From NCBI GenBank assembly GCA_905183005.1, contig CAJJDO010000027.1:616777-680776 (forward strand): DNA of 64,000 bases, given 5' to 3'. The position numbers and the translations under genes were made by a program. The DNA comes from Paramecium pentaurelia. Lineage: Eukaryota; Ciliophora; Oligohymenophorea; Peniculida; Parameciidae. Positions 12,436-23,112 of this stretch are shown here, in pieces. The notes under the pieces are model-generated. The model ran no database searches. It had not been told where the DNA came from and saw nothing but the letters and a program-made list of their open reading frames with translations. How positions within the stretch are numbered: the first letter of the stretch is position 1; each line of letters begins with the position of its first letter.

Positions 12436-13008
12436 ATTAGAGAATTTCTTATTTCTTTAAAATAATGTTTCTCAAATTAAAATATTTCTTTTATAATCCC
12501 TCATTCTGACTATATCCAAAAATATTTCTCCTTAAATCCATAGTCAATATATATTGTGTGACTTATCTAATTATCTAAAATCCAACATTGCCATCTCATC
12601 AATCAAATCCTGCCCCTTTCATTTTCTCATATAAAACTTTATTGATGGTAAGAAATGATAAAGAAATTTTAGACTTAGTTCAATAATAATTTATGATTTT
12701 ACATATACATTTATGTGTATATACATATATGCTATTGTATTTAAAATAACAAAATATAAAATTTGCACACTTTTCTGATTTAATAACATAAATTATTTTC
12801 ATTTTTTGTTTATCATTTGGAATATTGACAATAATTTACAAATATCATTAATTATATAGCTAAATGAATTTACAATTTTGATTACCTATAGTTTATAACA
12901 CTTTAGGATTGAATAATTATATATAAATAAATTTGCAATTATTCTCTACTAATAGATAATTTTTTTGTTGTTAAATTTATCTTAAGCATTTTAATGTAAT
13001 TTAAAGAA
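12436..13008. other. Intergenic region between divergent genes
   Basis: About 570 bp separate the ABC transporter start (minus) from the first Cache-protein start (plus), so both promoters should lie here. It includes an imperfect TA/CA-rich simple repeat around 12695-12735. No gene was seen. Confidence 0.5.
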
Positions 13009-14776
13009 ATGAAATAATAAAAGCCTTTTGCTACAAAATATATTGGGCAATTAAAATTAAGAACTCAACTTGTTATTATTGTTTCTATACAAGTGCTAAT
13101 AATTGTATCCTATGTTCTTGCACTCAATTTAATTCATCATTCTCTACTCATAAATTATTTATCAGATGTGTCAGATTAACTTTTTGAAGAAAATTCAAAA
13201 CATATATTAAACAATATGATGGAAGAATACTAGTACCATTATAATCAAGTCTTTAATTTAAGTAAACATTTCCAATATTTCAGACGGTAATGCTTTGGTT
13301 TCATTTCATCGTTTATATCATACATCTAAAAATCAAGTATTACTCCATCCTCTTGATATTAATCCACTCTATTAAATGAAATATGGAGGAACAACCAAAA
13401 TTCCAGATCCTCTAAGAATTATTAAGGGATATGGTAATTTTGACATTTCCTATTCTTTTATGTGTTATTCAAATCTTTCATCATACAATTAACCTAAAAC
13501 AATAGAAGAGACAGTGGGAATTAAATTATAAGAATAGATTCAAGCTGCTGGATAAATTTTTTATTAAGGAAATTTAATAAACTAGTCTTTTTTGTACTCA
13601 TACATCATCAAAGAAAAAATTAATTCAATTTATCCATGTTTAAATAGAGATAAAGCAATTTATCAATATGTGGCTGAAAAACGTGATTGGTTTATTGAAT
13701 TAAAAAAAAATTATGAAAGCAAATCCCCATATGATCACTATAATTACACATTTACTAAACCATATTTATGTATTAATTATCAAATTTAATAGTGTATACT
13801 GACAAGAAAATTGGACTTTCTATGACACTTCCTATTGTTGATAAAGATTTAAAATTAATAGGTGGATTAGCCTCTAATTTCTTGGGTTCATAAATAGTTG
13901 AAATGCTGAAAGTGAATTCATTTGGATTTTAAATGATATATCTTGTATCAGACAAAGGTGTTATGATAATGCATCCTTATAAAGTAACAGTAGAATAATT
14001 ACCTTTATACATATATAATGAAAGTATCACTGGATTCAATTTAACAGATTGGGAATATATCTAAAATTTAAATAATGATTCTTCTTGTCCTAAATTTGAT
14101 CAAATTTCATCACTTCTCAAATGCAGATTCAATTCTTATTATAATCAAGAAATGATTATTGGTACTCGTGATTTTCCATAATTTAAGATGAAACTCATTA
14201 TGTAATCTTATTAAATATATGATTAGGTTATTGAGTAGTTAAGAATATTTAAAATTTTATGATGATTTTTAATCAACATTAGAGTAAAAATTACATGAAA
14301 CAACCAGTAATTATATTATTTGGTTATTTGTTGTATTTGTTATTCTTTGCTTTATGATTATTGTGGTTACATAGATATTATTTAATCCAATTGAGAACAT
14401 AAAATAATAAGCCATTCATTTAATAAATTAATAAAGAAAAAAGAGATAGTAAATATCATAATTTGCAGAAGTGTTGATGAGTGATGAAATATAATCTTTG
14501 GTTCAGGCTTATTAGATTGTGATAAATAAATTGGAATCATTATCATTAACAAAAACTAGTTTATGCAAATAAATTGAAGATATACCATATCCAACTAAAT
14601 AAATCTCTATAACTTAGTCTGATATTAAGCAAAACATATAATTCAACAGATAATTTTAGAACATAAAATTTGAAAATTTAAAAGATCTTTGTACAGATTC
14701 ATAATATGAAAAGGCGGGAATATCAATTATTAGAAACGTTCTCAAATAGAAAAATAATAAATTTCTTTTATATTGA
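13009..14776 (+). CDS. Cache-domain membrane receptor-like protein, copy A
   Basis: About 565 residues with three introns (22, 23, 25 nt). Topology: an N-terminal membrane helix (LVIIVSIQVLIIVSYVLAL), an extracellular region of about 330 residues, then a second helix (IIWLFVVFVILCFMIIVV) and a Gln-rich cytosolic tail of about 190 residues. The extracellular part has features of a double Cache sensor: EKRDWFIELKKN recalls the RxWY region, and IYLVSDKGVMIMHPYK recalls the Cache motif ending in HP. Cache domains bind small ligands in bacterial chemoreceptors and occur in calcium-channel alpha2-delta subunits. No kinase, cyclase or HAMP domain is evident. Its neighbour at 14943 is a clear paralogue with the same three intron positions. 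An in-frame ATG at 12994 could add five residues. Confidence 0.75.
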
Positions 14777-14942
14777 ATCTTCTTCAGTATTATTTATTTA
14801 TTAAATCTAATAACTTCTATTATTATTTTTATTATTCTTATAATAATAATTCTTATCATATATAAAATATCTTTGTAAATTAACAAGTAATTTATAATTA
14901 ATTTATGTGTAATTTACATAAATAATTTATTTAATTAGAAAA

Positions 14943-16703
14943 ATGATAAAGCATAGAAGATTATTTACATTTTGCTTGAATAATTTGAAATTAAGAACAT
15001 AATTGATAATATTGGTTTCATTAATAATCATTGTAATCGTCTCATATGTTCTATCAGTTAATCTAATACATTACTCTTTATTCAAACAGTATTTTTCATT
15101 GATTTCAAATCAAATATTTGAAGATAACTCATTCAAAATATCAGAGAAATCTATTAGATCATACTAAGGTTATTTTGATAGAGTATTTTATTTAAGTAAA
15201 TCAAAATCCATTATTTTTTAGATGGAAACAGTCTAGTTTCCTTTCATCGCTTATATCATATGACTAAAAAATAAGTAAAACAACATTCCTTAGAATTAAA
15301 TACTGATTATTAAATGTTTTATGGAGGTATAAATAAAATACCAGATCCAATTAGAATTATTAAAGGTTATGGTAACTCTGACATATCATATTCGTGTATG
15401 TGCTTCTCTAATATTACTGAATTTCAAAATCCTTTGAGTTTAGATGAACTTATAGGCATGAAGATATAAGAGTAAACACAAGCTTATGCATCAATTTTGT
15501 ATTAAGGGAATATTTTAAGTCAGTCATTCTTTTATTCATATATAATAAAGGAAAAAACAAATGCTGTTTATCCATGTCTTAATAGAGGAAAGGGAATATA
15601 TAATTATGATCCTGAAAAGAGAGAATGGTTTGTTGAAGTAAGACATAATTTTAATAAAAAATAACCATATACTGAATATTCATAGTCCTTCACTTAACCT
15701 TATTTGTGTATAATTGAAAAATATTTATATTAGTATTTACAGATAAAAAAATTGGATTATCATTGGTACTTCCAATTGTGGATGAAAATCTTGAATTGAT
15801 AGGAGGAGTAGGAACAAATTTTTTGGGAGCATAAATAGTTTAAATAATTAAGTCTTAAGAATTTGGATTTTAAGTTATTTATTTAGTATCAGATTCTGGA
15901 ATTATGATTATGCATCCATATGAAGTTGGTGTAGAATAACTTCCTTTATACATTTATAATTAATCTATTACAGGATTTAATACAAGTGATTGGGAAAGAA
16001 TGAATTCAAATAAGTAATCATAAAATGATTCATTAACTTGTCCATATTTGCACAAGCATTCATTATCTTTAAATTGTCTATATAATAGTCTATATTAATA
16101 AGAAATGATAATAGGAATCTAAGAAATTCCAGGATATTCAATGAAATTAATAATGTAAAAAAAGATTATTCTATTTCTAGGTTATTAAGTAGTTAAGAAT
16201 ATTTTTAGTTTTATTAACATTTTCAAGAAGATCTTGACAAAAAATTATTAAATTAATTATGGCTTCATATATCTATATTGTTAGGTCTTTTTTTATTTAT
16301 TTGTTGTTTATTGTATATATTTACTTATACTTTATTTTATCCTATTTAATAGATATAAGCTTTAACAATTAATAGAATATTCTCTAAAAATAAAAAGAAA
16401 TTATAAATGCCATTTTATGCAAATAAATTTATGAGTAAACAAATTACTTTATTGTGTAAATCATTTTAATTTGTATAAGATAAATTAGAATAATTATCAT
16501 TTAATAAAACTAAATCATGTAGAGATCTTGAAAATTATTAATATCCTTAAAAAAAGTTTTCATTAAAAAAATATATATCAAAAGAGGATAATTTTAACAA
16601 ATAAAGTAATTTATATAAAGAATAAAAATTGAATGCAAATGAAACATTAACTTAAGAAATGATAATAATGATGCTTAGAAATTCTTAAAAATTTAGTGGA
16701 TGA
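14943..16703 (+). CDS. Cache-domain membrane receptor-like protein, copy B
   Basis: About 560 residues with three 26-nt introns at the same places as in copy A upstream (before DGNSLVSFHRLYH, before FTDKKIGLS, and after MKLIM). The start is the ATG at 14943 (MIKHRRLFTFCLNN). It has an N-terminal membrane helix (LIILVSLIIIVIVSYVLSV), a large extracellular region carrying EKREWFVEVRHN and IYLVSDSGIMIMHPYE, a second helix (ISILLGLFLFICCLLYI) and a Gln/Lys-rich tail. The ectodomain is much more conserved between the copies than the cytosolic tail, suggesting a shared ligand-binding fold with diverging outputs. It lies 166 bp downstream of copy A, consistent with a local tandem duplication. Function as a sensor is inferred from the Cache-like features. 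Confidence 0.75.
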
Positions 16704-16777
16704 TTATTTTCTTATTTTACTTAATAATTATATTGAAATTCATTATATGCTTTATTTACTATATAAATTTAACTGAT

Positions 16778-17469
16778 ATGAATAAAAAACAATTCACAGA
16801 AAAGTTAAGAAGCAAAAATGTATCTCCTACAAATAGCATAGAAAACAATTCTTATGCTAAAAAATATAGTAAAAGATTATTGAGTCGATAAAACAATAAT
16901 TAAGAATCAGAAAATTTTAGTGAATATTTAACAATTACATAAAATTCATCTCCAACTAATTAATGCAATAAAATATTATCATAATAATAATAAATTGTTC
17001 AACAATAAAAGAGAGAAATTGCTATTTTAAAATTAGGTTGTTCTAAATGTTTTTCAAATTAAAATAGAGATTTAGATTTAAGATAAAAAATTATTATGCA
17101 AAATAAATAAATCTTATAATTAATGTCAAAGGATGCATCATTATAAGATTATGTTTAATTATAAAGAGCAAATAATTATCTATAATAATAAAATGAAGAA
17201 TTAAAATAAAATTAAGAGATTTTAAAAATGAATTAATAATAAATTTTACAAGAGAATTTATTACTTAAAAATTTATTATTTGAATAAAATGGTAGTTAAT
17301 TTATTAAAGAAAGTTCAAGCTGTAATTAATATTATCATAAAATTTAGAAATCTTTAATTTATCTTAATCCCAAGGTATGTTTTCTTCAATTTTACAGTTC
17401 AATTCTTAACTATATTCTTCTTCTCATACTTAATCTATAATGGAAAAAGTGAATCAATAATTTAAATGA
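16778..17469 (+). CDS. Gln-rich coiled-coil protein, unknown function
   Basis: About 222 residues with one 23-nt intron near the 3' end, starting MNKKQFTEKLRSKNVSP. The middle is a long Gln/Lys/Glu/Leu-rich coiled-coil region (LQQQNEELKQNQEILKMN) written largely with TAA/TAG codons. A Cys pair (LGCSKCFSNQNRD) precedes it. The same frame stays open upstream to an ATG at 16700 that overlaps the TGA of the Cache gene and would add a hydrophobic segment. I prefer the downstream ATG because it leaves a normal 75-bp spacer. The 3' neighbour is the kinase gene on the other strand, 61 bp away stop to stop. No family was recognised. Confidence 0.55.
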
Positions 17470-17470
17470 A

Positions 17471-17490
17471 ATATATATATATATATATAA
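17471..17490. repeat. (AT)n microsatellite between convergent genes
   Basis: A run of about ten AT units lies immediately after the coiled-coil gene stop, in the 61-bp spacer shared by two convergent genes. Confidence 0.8.
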
Positions 17491-17530
17491 GTAAATTTAA
17501 AGAATATTTTTAATTTTATTTTCTTTTAAC

Positions 17531-19447
17531 TCAATAAAATTGATTTTGGTTAATCTACTAATATTATAATTCGTTTCTCTTTTATTCTAAGTAAAAAATT
17601 GCATCTTGACGAGTATAACTTTGTTTAGGTATAATTAATATCTTATTTTCTTTAAACAATTCTATTTATTTATGTTTCTCTTCTAAATTACATAATTCAT
17701 ACATATAAACCATAAATCTATAATAAATATATATTTTACAATAAAAGTTAATCTGAAAGTTATTATAAATCTGAGTTTAGATTATCATTAAATTTTCTTT
17801 ATAAATATGAATTAAAAAATTTACGAATAAATTCCCAATACTTATAATAATTAATATAAGTTGAAAATTTGAAAAGCACTTCTCTCAAATCACATAATGT
17901 TTGAAATCTAATTTTTTATTCGTTAATTTTTTTGATTGTTTATGAAACAACCTAAAAATAATAAATTTATATCTACTTAAGTTGATAAAGCAGATAATTC
18001 TTAAAGTTTTTGAGAACACTATTCAATTATTCTCAAATCATCTTCTGTTTTAAGTTATTAATATTCATTGATTGCTTATAAATTCTGCTACTCTTTATCT
18101 TTCTAATCCCTTATATGTTCACTTAATTAATTGTAATCTCCTTTATGAATTGCTTCTATATTTTTTAGTAAATTGCAATAATATCCATAAATAGAACTTA
18201 TTAATAGGAAATATTCAATCAATTAAAGATGAAGTTTTTTTTCACTATTATAATTTGTTATAATACTTGATAACTTCTTATAGTTAATTCAAAGCTTAAT
18301 TAATGACCACTACTTTAAAATACTATATTCTCAAATACTAACTTAATGGACTTCGTTTTCTTTCTAATTAGCTTGTTTATGGAATGAAATTAGAAAATTT
18401 AATATTACTACCTACTTATTAGAATAACTTTGTTGCTTCTTATAACATTTTTGCCTCTTTTACTTATTTCTTTTTATTTTTCTAATCCCAATCAATTATA
18501 GTATTCAACAATTATGCATCTTCATATTTTGATCTAAACTATTCATAAACAACATCTTTTCGTATTCTTTCAAATAATTTTTCCCATGTAATTCTTTAAC
18601 TCTCATCATAAACTAACATATTTTCTATCAAAAACTAAATTTCATCCTTCTCCCTTTAAATTCCTTCATTTTTTAATGGTTAATTATTCAAACTAAATCT
18701 TTATTTCTAGATTGATAATATGAATTTTTATAATTCAGTCATAACAGGTCTAAAAGGAAATTCAAGGAAAGTTAATTAATAGATGACCATTCCAAATGAA
18801 TATACATCAGTCTGAGATGAAAATTCTCTTAATGATAATATTTATGGTGAACTATAAATAGGGGATCCAATTTTTGTATAATCCCCTTTAATTTTGACAT
18901 CTTCCAATATTCTACCAGCACCTAAATCTCCAATCTAAAATAAATATTCAAATCTATACTTTATATTATTAAACTTTATCAACAAAGATATTTTATGGTT
19001 TTATATCTCTATGCATGATGTTGTTATTATATAATACTTAATATCCATCAATAAATTGATAAATGAAGTCAATAATTTCAGAAGTCTTAAATAATTATTT
19101 TTATGACTTCTTTTATTCAATTAAATGTTTTAATTCACCTCCTGAACATCGTTCCATGATAATAAAAAATTTATTTTCAGCTTCAAATACATCATATACT
19201 ATAATCAAATGAGGATTATTAATTGATTTAATCTTTTTTAAAATCTATATTTCTTTCATCATAGACTCATCTATATTAGCGTTATTTTGCACAATCTATT
19301 TATAAATAATTTAAAAGCTACTTTTGCACAAAGCTCTATATTTTTATACTTGAATTTATGATAACATTCAACAACTATCCCAAACTATCCTTATCCAATT
19401 TTTTTATCTAATTGAATAACATAATCATAGAAACAATATTCATTCAT
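17531..19447 (-). CDS. Protein kinase (NEK-like) with C-terminal helical region
   Basis: About 598 residues with five introns of 22-26 nt. The kinase domain fills roughly residues 10-270: glycine loop IGQGQFGIVVE, ATP-lysine context ELCAKIVQ, catalytic loop HRDIKPQNIF, metal-binding motif IGDLGAGR (DLG instead of DFG), activation segment KIGSPIYSSPQIL and subdomain IX SSQTDVYSFGMVIYQLTF. The HRDxKPQN loop and small insert pattern resemble NIMA-related kinases, a family greatly expanded in ciliates and linked to cilia and cortex. The remaining 330 residues are helical and charged (coiled coil), ending YLEQKRNELQYQQINQNQFY. The usual APE glutamate position reads Gln (TAA). Catalytic Lys and Asp are present, so it is probably active; the subfamily call is tentative. 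Confidence 0.85.
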
Positions 19448-20215
19448 TTTCTATTACTCTTAATATTTTTATAAATATAAATTATTAAATCAAATTAATT
19501 ATTTAATGTAAAACCAAAATAGATAAAGAAATTATGTTTTTTTTAAAGATAATTCATCTAAAACATATACAAATATAATATCTTTAATCATAATCTGATT
19601 GAGTAACTCTAAAAAAATTCATATTCTACTATATCTTTCATCTATAATACTATATAACTCTTATATGCAAGGAGATAAAATGGCTGATGCCACTATATAG
19701 TTTGTACAGGAATTGATAGAAACCTTACAGTTGGATATCCAGCCCTTTGCATATGATTAAAACTTATCTTTCTTAGCACAAATGACAATCTTTTTGAACT
19801 ATAACTTTTAAATATTTCTCATATTTTGAAAATGTTATAATACCCTTTTTCTAGATTCTGTAAACTCAAACAATATAGTCTTTTTTTAATGATAATAAAC
19901 TTCTTAATCTTATGTAATTAATCTAAAAATAGAATATCTTTGGTTAATCTTATTTTGAAATCCTAGATAAATAATGCAATTTCTCATTATTTCTATTTCT
20001 CTAAACCCCTATATTTATATTATATTTATGTAGATTTTTTAATTAATTATTTACTTAAGCCTTCATCGATTATATATATTATTTTAATGATAATTTAATT
20101 ATTTCTTTAATAGTTTATTATTCTTTATTTATTTAACTTCTTATTTTATTTACATATACATATACATTTTTTTCTATTAAATTATATTAATATTTTTAGT
20201 TTATTAATTATAAAC
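19448..20215. other. Intergenic region with one doubtful mini-ORF
   Basis: These 770 bp lie between the divergent kinase and RBR genes. A 49-codon plus-strand ORF at 19680-19829 (starts MADATIQFVQELIETLQLDI) has protein-like composition and could be a remnant or an unresolved small exon. Nothing else is supported. Confidence 0.35.
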
Positions 20216-21525
20216 ATGGATACTATAAAATTCTAGAATTTTAGACAATAATTACCAATTCTAATACAAACATGTTAAGAAATTAGTGAAGTATTTGGAT
20301 TCACTTTGAGTGAAGCATTAATATTATTTCATTATTATAAATGGAATGATTATGCATTAAATGAAGTTTTAGCAAGTCAAGAAGATTATGATCAGATATT
20401 AATTAAAAGTGGAGCTAAGTCTGCTACTTAATATAATTTAGAGAAGATTTGTCCTATTTGTTATTGCAATTAATCAGAAATTAGTTTAAATTGTGGTCAT
20501 TCTGCTTGCAAATCCTGTTTTGAATTATATTTAAGAGATAAATTAAAGATGAGTTCTTTTATTAATTGTTTCTTTTTAGGTTGCACTTTAAAAATACCAT
20601 ATTCTTTTTTTGAAGAACATAAGGATTATCAATAGAGTTATCTATTAAGATTAAGTAAAGATTATAGAACTACTGTTAAATGTTGTAATAATTAAGAGTG
20701 TGAATTTTATATATAATCATACGTAGATAACATTGTAGAATGTCTATGTGGAACTGTATTTTGTGTGAAATGTGAATAAGGGGATCATCGTCTTTTGAAT
20801 TGTTAATAATGTGTTGAATGGGTTAAATTATATGAAGGATCAAATAATATTCTAGATTTCATAAATCATGGTAAGTTCTGTCCAAAGTGTAATTAGTTTA
20901 TTGAAAAGGATTTAGGATGCAATCATATGACTTGCAGAAAACCATTAGGATGTGGATTTGAATTTTGTTGGATCTGTATGGATACTTGGTCCTCTCATTC
21001 TAAAGAAACAGGAGGCTATTATAAATGCAATAAATATAATGATTAATAGATTGAAGAGAAGAATAAGTTAAAAGCAGATAAATCAAATGAAAAGAGATTA
21101 ATATTTTATGCTATAAGATATGCTGGACATGAAAAAGGTTAATAAATTGCATTGAAAAAGAAAAGAAGATTTTTAGATTTAGTATCAAAGATATAATTGG
21201 TTGATTCTTATAAAATATTATTAAGGGATAGTTATAATTATATTATTTAGGCAAGAATATCTTTAAAATGGACTTATGTATATGCATATTTCTAAAAAAA
21301 ATAAATGCCAATATTTGAATTTGGATAAGCTGATTTTGAAAGATATTGTGAAATATTGCATGATTTGCTTGAAAATGAGATTTATAAAAAATTAAAATCA
21401 AAGTAACCAATAGAATAATATCATTAAAAATTATTAAATAATTACAATTTAGCAAAATAAGTAAATATATTTAATTACTTTAGTTTTAAACTAGATTTCT
21501 GTCTGAATTTAAAAATCCAAAATGA
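20216..21525 (+). CDS. RBR-type (RING-between-RING) E3 ubiquitin ligase
   Basis: About 428 residues with a single 23-nt intron near the 3' end. A helical N-terminal region of about 80 residues (UBA-like, EISEVFGFTLSEALIL) precedes the RBR module. RING1 is CPICYCNQSEISLNCGHSAC, the IBR has CCNNQECEFYI...CLCGTVFCVKCEQGDH, and RING2 has CPKCNQFIEKDLGCNHMTC...FEFCWIC. The Cys of GCNHM, which carries the ubiquitin thioester in Ariadne/parkin-type ligases, is present, so a RING/HECT-hybrid mechanism is expected. A C-terminal helical region similar in place to the Ariadne domain follows (KTKIRF-type helices, FLDLVSKIQLVDSYKILLRD). No signal peptide or membrane segment. Substrate unknown; Ariadne-like is the best subgroup guess. 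Confidence 0.92.
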
Positions 21526-22118
21526 AATAATCAATTTTATATCTTTTAAAATACATTTCTATCTTATTTAATCTTATATGTATAATAAATCTAAAATTTT
21601 AATTATAATAAATGAATAAATATGGATTCTATAAAATAATCATAATATAATCTATTGTTAAAAGTTATTATTATTATTGAAGAATGTATAATCAAATAAT
21701 CAAACTAAATTTCCTTATTTCTTATCTCTAGATCTCTTACAAATTGTTCAAATGAATTAAAGAATTAATCAAATTATTTTCAAAAACCACTCAATGTCTT
21801 GCAAATCTCAAAACAATAAAGATATATGTATTAGAATTATAATTTTATATTTAGACATAAAATCTTAAAAATCTATTTGACTATATTTGTTATTCAAAAT
21901 AATTTATTTCCCTTAGTTTAAATAGATATCAAATTATGATAATATATAAATAGACTTTAATATGAATAGTATTGAATATTATTTATATAGATTAATACTT
22001 AATTAAATTTTTTATGGAGTTTATATAAATGAAAAATTAGATTAATATCAAATTCTGATCTGAAGTTAGAAGTTCAAAGATAATTAGTTATATAAGAAAA
22101 ATTTATTTATTTTTTATA
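21526..22118. other. Intergenic region
   Basis: These 590 bp separate the RBR gene from the next plus-strand gene. A 105-codon TGA-free frame at 21622-21939 (starts MDSIKQSQYNLLLK) is present, but runs of this length are common by chance at this base composition and nothing in it is recognisable. Confidence 0.4.
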
Positions 22119-23091
22119 ATGAGGCTACATAGAAATCATTAAGGAGCTATACAGATGTTAAAAACAAAAATAGAATCCTATGAGCATCGTCATAAATAAC
22201 AAATACTTTGTTAATTATTCCCAGATACTCCAATGTTATTAATTTTGACTAATTTAATAGTAAATGGATTAAACCCCACTTAGATAAAGTAATTTTCACA
22301 TCTTATCATTTGAATTAAACTCTATTTAGTAAGAATCAAAAACCCACTCATGTTTATTATATCATAGAAGGTGAAGTAAGATTAGAGGAAACATAAATAG
22401 AAAGGAGAAAACATTAAAATGAAATGTTTGCTTCTACATGCATGGCAAAAAGTAGAACTTTACTTATTATATCTGCTGGCTCATTAGTAGGAGTATGATT
22501 ATTATCTAATTTTAGGAAATTGAAGCATTACATGAAAAACCATATCAAACAACAGCCAAAAGCAATGTTCATTATAGTAAAATACTTTTAATTCCTGAAA
22601 CAATCTATATAGATTTAAAAAAATAAGATGAATTGTATTAAAGCACTGAAACACAACATTTAAAGGATTAACTCATTTTAAAGAAGATAAATTAGTTAAA
22701 GAATCGATTAGAATTATAAGAGGTATCTCCAGAAAGAGATTTATCTCCATAGACTAAGATTAGCAGAGAAGACTTTATAGTCTAATAAAATAAAAGAATA
22801 TAGAAGAAACGAAATTTTGAATTTATAAATTTAACACCAGAAGCTCCTTTGTTTTCTGTTAAAAAAATAAAACGAGTAGCTGCTCCTGATGATAAACCAG
22901 AAAATAGAGCAAGATCTATATCAGCTCCTACTAAAGCTAAAATGTTATCTACTATAAAAAGTATAAATAGTATTGATAAAATATCAAAACCTGAAGAGAT
23001 TACCAGATCTCGTGCTAATATAATAAATTTTGGAGAAAAATGTAGACCTGCTTCTCGAATTTTTTGGTAATAAATATTTCAGAAACTTTGA
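22119..23091 (+). CDS. Cyclic-nucleotide-binding-like (CNBD) protein
   Basis: About 307 residues with introns of 26 and 23 nt. The start is the ATG at 22119 (MRLHRNHQGAIQMLKTK). Residues about 35-155 look like a CNBD/CRP beta-roll: FPDTPIKWIKPHL, then FTSYHLNQTLFSKNQ, the strand-turn VYYIIEGEVRLEE, and the hinge region AGSLVGEIEALHEKPYQTT. The phosphate-binding cassette normally has an Arg after GE-x-x-L; here the equivalent stretch (EKPYQTTAKS) has none, so cyclic nucleotide binding is doubtful. The rest is basic and looks disordered (ENRARSISAPTKAKM). No channel or kinase domain is attached. The VPS8 gene starts only 21 bp after this stop. A role as a regulatory or scaffold protein is inference. 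Confidence 0.65.
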
Positions 23092-23112
23092 TTTTATATT
23101 TATATAAATTTT

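Noticed and set aside
13592..13789. Standard-code ORF of 65 codons beginning MYSYIIKEK.
   Set aside because: It is an internal piece of the Cache copy A gene, visible only because standard stops cut the real code-6 frame.
21622..21939. 105-codon code-6 ORF between the RBR and CNBD genes.
   Set aside because: With TGA as the only stop and low GC, TGA-free runs of this length arise often by chance, and no motif or splice context supports it.
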